From Bacillota bacterium (GTDB taxonomy: Bacteria > Armatimonadota > Hebobacteria > Hebobacterales > Hebobacteraceae), in assembly GCA_030668755.1 (NCBI GenBank), contig DAOVEW010000133.1, positions 1-5,088 on the forward strand: DNA of 5,088 nt, written 5' to 3'. Position numbers and translations under genes: made by a program. Of this stretch, positions 1-3,959 are shown one piece after another (the stretch's first letter is position 1; each line of letters starts with the position of its first letter). Under the pieces are notes generated by a model. It worked only from the letters and a program-made list of their open reading frames with translations, was not told the origin of the DNA and made no database searches.

Positions 1-202
1 AGAACGGCTCCGGCTTCATCACCATCCCGACGCCGCCGCCGTACGGATAGTCGTCGGTCGTCTTGTGACGGTCTGTGGTCCACTGCCGTAGGTCGTGCGC
101 GCTCAGCGAGACGACCTCCGCCTCCTGCGCGCGTTTCAGAATGCTCTCCCCCAGGACGGGGGCGAACATCTCCGGGAAGGTTGTCACGATGTCGATTTTC
201 AC
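1..202 (-). CDS. trmD: tRNA (guanine-N1)-methyltransferase TrmD, N-terminal part (3' end beyond left edge)
   Basis: TrmD transfers a methyl group from S-adenosylmethionine to N1 of G37 next to the anticodon, which prevents +1 frameshifting; it acts in the cytoplasm as a trefoil-knot (SPOUT) homodimer. Only the first 67 codons are visible of about 240 usual for the family. They begin [20 protein letters not shown] (GTG start read as Met), the typical TrmD opening, and continue to the diagnostic PYGGGVGM at residues 53-60, followed by VMKPEP. The GTG at 202-200 overlaps the rimM TGA stop in a GTGA and is preceded by an AGGAGG seven bases upstream, so the start is well supported and translation is probably coupled to rimM. 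The rimM-trmD order is conserved in many bacteria. There is no internal stop or frameshift in the visible part. Identification is secure; completeness cannot be judged. Confidence 0.96.
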   Translation of the reverse strand, partial: MKIDIVTTFPEMFAPVLGESILKRAQEAEVVSLSAHDLRQWTTDRHKTTDDYPYGGGVGMVMKPEPF

Positions 203-726
203 TCCCGGTCCTCCTGGGAGGATTCTTCGGCTGGGAGCGAGACGATCATCCGTCCCTTTTCCAGATCAATCTCCCGCACCACCTGGCGCAGCGCGGGAAT
301 CATCGCCGAGTCGGTCACGTACACATCGTTGGCCGGCGTCCGGAGGACCTCCGTCACCTCGCCCAAGTCCTCCCCTTCCGGGGTGACGGCTCGCAGCCCG
401 ACGATGTCGTGGACCCAGTAGCTCCCCTGCGGCAGCGGCACCGCCATGCTCGGCTTCACCTTGACCCACGCCCTCCTCAGCTCCCCCGCCTGGTCCCGGT
501 CCGTGCATCCGGCCAGCGTCAGCAGTATCCCCTTCGGGGTGAGCCGCGCGCCCTGGACCTGGAAGAGCCGCTCTTCCCCCGTCGGCAGCTCCAGACAGAC
601 CTGCTCCAAGTCCCCGAAGCGCTCGGGGAAGTCCGTCTCCAGCCGCACCCGCACGGCCCCTCTCGTGCCAAAAGGAGCCGTCACCCGGCCGATCACCAGG
701 CTCCACGGCTCCTCCTCTCTCACCAT
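199..726 (-). CDS. rimM: Ribosome maturation factor RimM
   Basis: RimM binds the head of the assembling 30S subunit near uS19 and helps 16S rRNA processing and late small-subunit maturation. The 175-residue protein has the usual two domains. The N-terminal RimM beta-barrel (about residues 9-95) has the glycine pattern [17 protein letters not shown]. The C-terminal PRC-barrel (about 100-168) begins [11 protein letters not shown] and includes [21 protein letters not shown] and [14 protein letters not shown]. The loop between DVYV and MIPAL is shorter than in many homologues, and the final GLL-type ending is replaced by the acidic tail [10 protein letters not shown]. The start is five bases after the ylqD stop. 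An ATG is directly followed by a GTG, and the GAGG in GCTGAGGCCG lies three bases before the ATG but six before the GTG, so either could be used; the protein differs by one residue. The gene overlaps trmD by four bases. Confidence 0.96.
   Translation of the reverse strand: MVREEEPWSLVIGRVTAPFGTRGAVRVRLETDFPERFGDLEQVCLELPTGEERLFQVQGARLTPKGILLTLAGCTDRDQAGELRRAWVKVKPSMAVPLPQGSYWVHDIVGLRAVTPEGEDLGEVTEVLRTPANDVYVTDSAMIPALRQVVREIDLEKGRMIVSLPAEESSQEDRE
210..215 (-). promoter_or_regulatory. Shine-Dalgarno sequence of trmD
   Basis: Read on the minus strand this is AGGAGG, seven bases before the trmD GTG. It lies inside the last codons of rimM. It fixes the GTG start of trmD and shows that trmD can recruit ribosomes itself in addition to coupling through the GTGA overlap. 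Confidence 0.85.
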
Positions 727-731
727 CGGCC

Positions 732-1145
732 TCAGCTCTCGCGTATTTCCTGGACCACGCCGTCCTTGATCACAATCTGAGACTCGGTCAACTTCTTCAA
801 TAGGTCGTCGCCTTCCGCGACCTCGACAAACCCCTCCATCGTCCCGCGCGGATACTCGCTGCCGAGGTCCAGCTTGTCGGCCTCCGCAAGTTGCCGCAGT
901 ATGTCCTGCTTCAGGGCCTCGTGGCGTCTCTTCTCCGCCTCGATCTGCCGACGCGCGTTCATCGCCTGGGTGAGGTCAGCGCTCTGGAGATCGGCGAGGA
1001 ACCGTCGGCTCTGGAACTCCATGCGATCGACGCGCCGCTGCGTCTCGTCCGCCGCGTCTTGGAGTTCCTGCTGCAGCTCCTCCTTGAACTTTTCGGTTAC
1101 GATAACCTGTATGCCAATGGACCGCTTAACGGTTATACTGCTCAT
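732..1145 (-). CDS. ylqD: YlqD family protein, coiled-coil, function unknown
   Basis: This 137-residue protein matches the YlqD family, which has no established biochemical role. The N-terminal ITVKRSIGIQVIVTEKFKEE (4-23) resembles the family opening. It is followed by a long charged helix rich in Gln, Glu, Arg and Leu (about 18-90), which I read as a coiled coil. A small C-terminal segment (about 98-137) contains EGFVEVAEGDDLLKKL and IVIKDGVVQEIRE and looks like a compact beta domain. There is no signal peptide, membrane segment or visible catalytic motif. The position between khpA and rimM is the same as in the Bacillus ffh-rpsP-ylqC-ylqD-rimM-trmD order, which strongly supports the name. 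Its ATG lies 20 bp inside the 3' end of khpA, with a GGAGGA six bases upstream. A role in ribosome assembly or with KhpA is inference from context alone. The family call rests on sequence pattern plus synteny. Confidence 0.85.
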   Translation of the reverse strand: MSSITVKRSIGIQVIVTEKFKEELQQELQDAADETQRRVDRMEFQSRRFLADLQSADLTQAMNARRQIEAEKRRHEALKQDILRQLAEADKLDLGSEYPRGTMEGFVEVAEGDDLLKKLTESQIVIKDGVVQEIRES

Positions 1146-1407
1146 CGTGGTCCTCCGATTCCGCGGCGGCCTCGGCGGTTTTGTTGAGATCCACCCAGAT
1201 GCTCTTGTGGTTCTTGGTCCCGGCCGCCCTGACGAGAGTGCGGAGCGCGTTCGCTATTCTCCCCCCCTTGCCAATGACCTTGCCCAGATCGTCCGGCGCC
1301 ACCCGCACCTCGAAGATGATGCTTCGCTCCCCCTCGACCGCGTTGACTGATACCTGCTCTGGATCGTCCACGAGGGCCTTCACGATCATCGCAACGAGTT
1401 CATGCAC
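1126..1407 (-). CDS. khpA: KH-domain RNA-binding protein KhpA (YlqC family)
   Basis: KhpA is a small cytoplasmic single-KH-domain protein that binds RNA; in Gram-positive bacteria such as Streptococcus pneumoniae it partners with KhpB (EloR/Jag) and affects cell elongation and division. The protein has 93 residues, close to the family norm of about 75-90. It opens MHELVAMIVKALVDDPEQVS, the typical KhpA start, and the KH core has the RNA-binding GxxG loop as GKGG at 46-49 within VIGKGGRIANALRTLV. The last part (about 77-93) is an acidic and polar tail, AEAAAESEDHDEQYNR. The start is GTG with a GGAGG 11 bases upstream, a longer spacing than ideal. No other in-frame start fits the conserved N-terminus better. 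It lies 89 bp after rpsP, and its last 20 bp overlap ylqD. No khpB is visible here, but that gene usually lies elsewhere. Confidence 0.95.
   Translation of the reverse strand: MHELVAMIVKALVDDPEQVSVNAVEGERSIIFEVRVAPDDLGKVIGKGGRIANALRTLVRAAGTKNHKSIWVDLNKTAEAAAESEDHDEQYNR
1151..1156 (-). promoter_or_regulatory. Shine-Dalgarno sequence of ylqD
   Basis: On the minus strand this reads GGAGGA, six bases before the ylqD ATG, and lies within the khpA coding region. It supports the ATG at 1145 and so the 20-bp overlap of khpA and ylqD. Confidence 0.85.
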
Positions 1408-1496
1408 TGTCCCTTACACCTCCAGTCTTGTCGTCCTTCAATCGTCTCTCGACAGCGCCGAAGCGGCCGCGCGACCGAAAGCCGGCCCTCAAGCGA
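1408..1496 (-). other. 89-nt rpsP-khpA spacer with short GC-rich hairpin potential
   Basis: This is the longest gap within the operon. On the minus strand its upstream half is GC-rich and can form small hairpins, for example GCCG-CTT-CGGC at 1467-1457 or, alternatively, CGC closed by a TTCG tetraloop at 1465-1456. Its downstream half is purine-rich and ends in the khpA ribosome-binding site. No T-run follows the hairpins, so it is not an intrinsic terminator, and I see no convincing -35/-10 pair. It may be a transcript processing or stabilising site, or simply the remains of a longer rpsP 3' end. Confidence 0.35.
1419..1423 (-). promoter_or_regulatory. Probable Shine-Dalgarno sequence of khpA
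   Basis: GGAGG on the minus strand, 11 bases before the khpA GTG. The spacing is long, and a second purine run (AAGGG) sits three bases before the start, too close to be ideal. khpA may therefore be translated less efficiently than its neighbours; this is an inference. Confidence 0.55.
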
Positions 1497-1937
1497 CTAC
1501 GGAACTTGCTCCGACTCATTGACACTTCCCTCTGCTAGCGATCGCTCACTCATCTCCTTCGGGGAATCCTCTCGCACATCCTCTGCCGCCCCGGTTGGCT
1601 CGACGGATTCCGCACTGGGCTCGGGCACCTCCGCGCCCGCCGTTTCCTCGGCGGCAGGAGCCGCCGACGACGGCGCCGGCTCGCCCGTAAACTGCTCCCA
1701 GACGCCGGTCTTCACCAGCATCGCCTTAGCCGTCTCCGAGGGCTGCGCTCCCTGCTTCAGCCACCATAGGGCCCGCTCTTGCTTGACCGTGATCGTCGGC
1801 GGATCGACGCGGGGATTGTAGTATCCGATCGTCTCTATAAAGCGGCCGTCCCTGGGCGCGGCCGCCTCCGCCACAACCAGACGGTAGTGGGGCTCCTTCT
1901 TCTTGCCAGTCCTACGCAGACGAATACGAACTGCCAC
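1497..1937 (-). CDS. rpsP: 30S ribosomal protein bS16 with long acidic C-terminal extension
   Basis: bS16 binds 16S rRNA in the body of the small subunit and is needed for its assembly. Residues 1-84 are a normal bS16: MAVRIRLRRTGKKKEPHYRL at the N-terminus, then VVAEAAAPRDGRFIETIGYYNP, and the C-terminal helix with ALWWLKQGAQPSETAKAML and GVWEQFTG. The family is usually about 80-90 residues, but here the protein has 146. Residues 85-146 are an added low-complexity tail rich in Ala, Glu, Ser and Pro, with 16 acidic against 3 basic residues by my count, so it is presumably disordered and strongly negative, opposite in charge to the rRNA-binding core. The reading frame is open throughout, with no sign of a frameshift. 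The start is GTG, with an AGGAGG five bases upstream and only 18 bp after the ffh stop. Extended bS16 forms are known in some phyla; the role of this tail is unknown. Confidence 0.96.
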   Translation of the reverse strand: MAVRIRLRRTGKKKEPHYRLVVAEAAAPRDGRFIETIGYYNPRVDPPTITVKQERALWWLKQGAQPSETAKAMLVKTGVWEQFTGEPAPSSAAPAAEETAGAEVPEPSAESVEPTGAAEDVREDSPKEMSERSLAEGSVNESEQVP

Positions 1938-1942
1938 CTGCG

Positions 1943-1948
1943 CCTCCT
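1943..1948 (-). promoter_or_regulatory. Shine-Dalgarno sequence of rpsP
   Basis: AGGAGG on the minus strand, five bases before the rpsP GTG and within the 18-bp ffh-rpsP gap. It settles the GTG start and suggests strong initiation, as expected for a ribosomal protein gene that must be made in excess of ffh from the same transcript. Confidence 0.85.
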
Positions 1949-1955
1949 ATCTCGG

Positions 1956-3296
1956 CTACATCCGAAAACGAGTTGTTCCCAGCGTTCTCGGCAAACGCCC
2001 TGTGTCTTCCGTTCCTGCAAACTGCTCGAGCATTGCCCGCATCTGCCGGAACTGCTTGAGCAGTACGTTTACATCTTGACGCGACGTCCCGCTCCCTCTG
2101 GAGATGCGCTTCCGGCGGCTTCCGTCGATGATATCCGGATTCTCCCGCTCCTCCGGCGTCATCGAGTGCACCACCGCGGCCATCCGGCGGACCCGCTTCG
2201 GGTCCACCTCCAACGGCATCTGCCGGCGCAGAGCCTGCATGCCCGGGATCATACCGAGCAGATGATCGAGCGACCCCATGTTTCCCAGTCGCTCGAGCTC
2301 GCGCAGGAAATCGTTCAGGTCGAACCGCCCCTCCCTCAGGCGCCGTTCGAGCTCCTGCGCTTCCTTCTCCTCCAGCGCCGCTTCCGCCTGCTCGATTAAC
2401 GTCGAGACATCTCCCATCCCCAGTATCCGCGACGCCATCCGCTCCGGATGGAACACCTCCAGTGCGTCCAGTCGCTCCCCGACTCCGGCGAACTTGATCG
2501 GTCGCCCGGTCACCTCTCGCACGGAGAGGGCTGCACCCCCACGAGCGTCGCTGTCGAGTTTCGTCAGAATCACGCCCGTCACGCCGACAGCTCGGTCGAA
2601 CTCGGCGGCTGCATTCACCGCATCCTGTCCGGTCATCGCGTCCAACACGAGAAAGACCTCGGCGGGGGCCAGCGCCTCTTTCATCGCCGCCAGTTCCGAC
2701 ATCAGCTCGGAATCGACGTGCATGCGGCCCGCCGTATCCACGATCACCGGGCCGAGCGCCTCCCGGCGTGCTCGCTCCACGGCACCACGGGCCACGGCTG
2801 TCGGCTCCTCCCCATGGCCTTCGAACACCGGCACCCCCACCTGCTCGCCCACCACCTGCAACTGCTCGACCGCCGCCGCGCGGCGCAGGTCCGTCGCCAC
2901 CAGCAGCGGCTTCGCCCCGCGCGCCGCCAGGCGCCGCGCAAGCTTCGCGGCAGTGGTCGTCTTCCCGCCCCCCTGAAGACCGATCATTAGAACAACCGGC
3001 AGCTCGCCGTCTAGGTTAAGATCGCTCGCCTCCGAGCCCAGCAGACCGGTTAGCTCCTCGTGAACGATCTTCACGACCTGCTGCCCAGGGGTGAGGCTCT
3101 CCATCACCTCCTGGCCGACGGCCTTCTCCCGGACGCGGGCGACGAACTCCCTCACAACTCGGAAGTTCACGTCGGCTTCGAGGAGTGCCAGTCGAATCTC
3201 GCGGCAGGCGGCGGCCACCTCTTGCTCCGAGAGCCGCCCCCGCCCGCGCAGGCCACGAAGGATATCTTGCAGCTTCGCACTCAGGCTGTCGAACAT
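1956..3296 (-). CDS. ffh: Signal recognition particle GTPase Ffh (SRP54)
   Basis: Ffh binds 4.5S/6S SRP RNA and signal sequences emerging from the ribosome, and docks with FtsY at the membrane for co-translational insertion. I place the start at the ATG at 3296, giving MFDSLSAKLQDILRGL and 446 residues, the length of the B. subtilis protein; an upstream in-frame ATG at 3341 would add 15 non-conserved residues. Domains run in order: N domain (about 1-90), G domain with P-loop GLQGGGKTT (106-114), DLRRAAAVEQL (136-146), DTAGR (187-191), TKLD (245-248) and GVGE (271-274), then M domain (about 325-446) with LGMIPGM and the RNA-binding GSGTS (401-405). Two mild oddities appear. The G2-region motif has Ala where Ffh usually has Pro (DxxRPAA), as in FtsY. 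The C-terminal tail RLPRTLGTTRFRM is richer in Arg than Met. The ribosome-binding site is weak (AGG seven bases upstream). Confidence 0.97.
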   Translation of the reverse strand: MFDSLSAKLQDILRGLRGRGRLSEQEVAAACREIRLALLEADVNFRVVREFVARVREKAVGQEVMESLTPGQQVVKIVHEELTGLLGSEASDLNLDGELPVVLMIGLQGGGKTTTAAKLARRLAARGAKPLLVATDLRRAAAVEQLQVVGEQVGVPVFEGHGEEPTAVARGAVERARREALGPVIVDTAGRMHVDSELMSELAAMKEALAPAEVFLVLDAMTGQDAVNAAAEFDRAVGVTGVILTKLDSDARGGAALSVREVTGRPIKFAGVGERLDALEVFHPERMASRILGMGDVSTLIEQAEAALEEKEAQELERRLREGRFDLNDFLRELERLGNMGSLDHLLGMIPGMQALRRQMPLEVDPKRVRRMAAVVHSMTPEERENPDIIDGSRRKRISRGSGTSRQDVNVLLKQFRQMRAMLEQFAGTEDTGRLPRTLGTTRFRM

Positions 3297-3341
3297 GCGC
3301 GCACGCCTGTCGCCCGGCGCTCCGCGCCCTCTCGTGCGCAC

Positions 3342-3473
3342 GGGCGAGAAGTATAGCAGCCAACTGGCTTAATTGTCAAACGGTTTCCCTCTGCGGGTCC
3401 ACCCGCCGCCCGGGGAATGCCCCTCCTGGAGGCACAGGCGGTCCAGCAGCGCGCCGGCGCACCCCTCGTCCGG
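3342..3473 (-). other. Nudix-ffh intergenic region
   Basis: Besides the ffh promoter, this gap holds a 6-bp inverted repeat (GCGGGT-nn-ACCCGC, 3393-3406) about 14 bp upstream of the -35 box. I see no T-run after it or after any other hairpin, so there is no clear intrinsic terminator for the upstream URO-D/Nudix unit, and some read-through into ffh is possible. I see no RNA gene or small coding sequence here. Confidence 0.6.
3350..3379 (-). promoter_or_regulatory. Strong sigma-70-type promoter driving ffh and the downstream operon
   Basis: On the minus strand the -35 box is a perfect TTGACA (3379-3374). It is followed by an 18-bp spacer and TATACT (3355-3350), one mismatch from consensus, with an extended -10 TG in TGCTATACT. 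The start of transcription is predicted near 3343, giving an ffh leader of about 46 nt. The spacer carries an inverted repeat, AGCCA-nn-TGGCT, between the two boxes. The promoter lies in the only sizeable gap of the window and points directly at ffh, so it probably drives ffh through trmD. Confidence 0.85.
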
Positions 3474-3959
3474 TCACGAAGACGATCCCGACCGCCCACG
3501 CCGCTTGAGACTCGATAGGGCGCGGCGCAAGAGGCGTCTCTGATCTGCGTGATCCAACAGGCTCAGCGCCTTCTCGGGTCGGAACCAGCCCGAATCGAGC
3601 ACGTTCTCGGCTGGATCCGGCCGCAGCTCGGCCTCGGCCGAAGCCTCGAAGAGGAACCAGTCCACTCGCTTGCGATACCCGGCGCCATCGTAGTCGAACT
3701 CGTGTTCCGTCCGGCCCAGCGGGCACTTAAGCTTAAGTTCCGTCAGGCCGACTTCTTCCTCGACCTCTCGCCGCGCCGCGCCCTCCGCGGTCTCGCCGGA
3801 CTCGATCCGTCCCTTCGGGAACACCCAGGTCCCATAGCGGGACCGCATCACGGCGACCAAGAGGTTCTCGCCCAGGCGCTGGACGACCACCCCGCCGGCC
3901 GACCGGACTTGAACCCGCTCCCGCGTGGAGTCTTCTCCAGTTTGCTCGATGTCGTTCAC
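3474..3959 (-). CDS. Nudix hydrolase
   Basis: Nudix enzymes cleave a nucleoside diphosphate linked to another group, using Mg2+ or Mn2+ held by the Nudix box. The box fits the consensus Gx5Ex7REUxEExGU perfectly at residues 50-72: G50, E56, R64-E65, E68-E69, G71. The upstream strand SAGGVVVQ and the segment TWVFPKGRIESGE resemble Ap4A hydrolase or MutT-like members, as does LGRTEHEFDY with GWFRPEKAL further on, but the substrate cannot be fixed from sequence. The protein has 161 residues with a basic, low-complexity end (LKRRGRSGSSS) and no signal peptide. The GTG start at 3959 overlaps the stop of the URO-D-like gene in GTGA. A much longer frame continues upstream to 4352 but is only the shadow of that gene. 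The coupling suggests co-translation, though no shared pathway is evident. It contains a 14-bp palindrome at 3725-3738. Confidence 0.92.
   Translation of the reverse strand: MNDIEQTGEDSTRERVQVRSAGGVVVQRLGENLLVAVMRSRYGTWVFPKGRIESGETAEGAARREVEEEVGLTELKLKCPLGRTEHEFDYDGAGYRKRVDWFLFEASAEAELRPDPAENVLDSGWFRPEKALSLLDHADQRRLLRRALSSLKRRGRSGSSS

Noticed and set aside
181..780. Plus-strand open frame of 199 codons across rimM
   Set aside because: It is antisense to the well-supported rimM and rich in Arg, Pro and His as expected for a GC-rich shadow frame. It has no recognisable domain.
1095..1107. Inverted repeat GGTTA-CGA-TAACC near the ylqD start, with further GGTTA copies nearby
   Set aside because: It lies in coding sequence for the conserved QVIVTE segment of YlqD, has no T-run, and short dyads like this arise by chance.
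1134..1139. TATACT on the plus strand as a possible antisense promoter
   Set aside because: No acceptable -35 hexamer is found 16-18 bp upstream on the plus strand, and there is no plus-strand gene to drive.
1779..2976. Plus-strand open frames opposite ffh and rpsP (1779-2399, 2278-2976, 2448-2990)
   Set aside because: They are antisense to conserved genes with intact motifs, show Ser/Arg/Ala-rich low-complexity translations and have no protein family features. They are shadows of high GC content.
3297..3341. In-frame upstream ATG that would extend Ffh by 15 residues (MRTRGRGAPGDRRAR)
   Set aside because: The added residues are not part of the Ffh family; the ATG at 3296 gives the conserved MFDSL opening and a normal 446-residue length. 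The upstream ATG would lie only about 2 nt from the predicted transcription start.
3281..3726. Minus-strand open frames over the Nudix 3' end and intergenic gap (3281-3499, 3376-3726)
   Set aside because: Both have Arg/Gly/Pro-rich translations without domains and overlap the Nudix gene or the ffh promoter and start in another frame.
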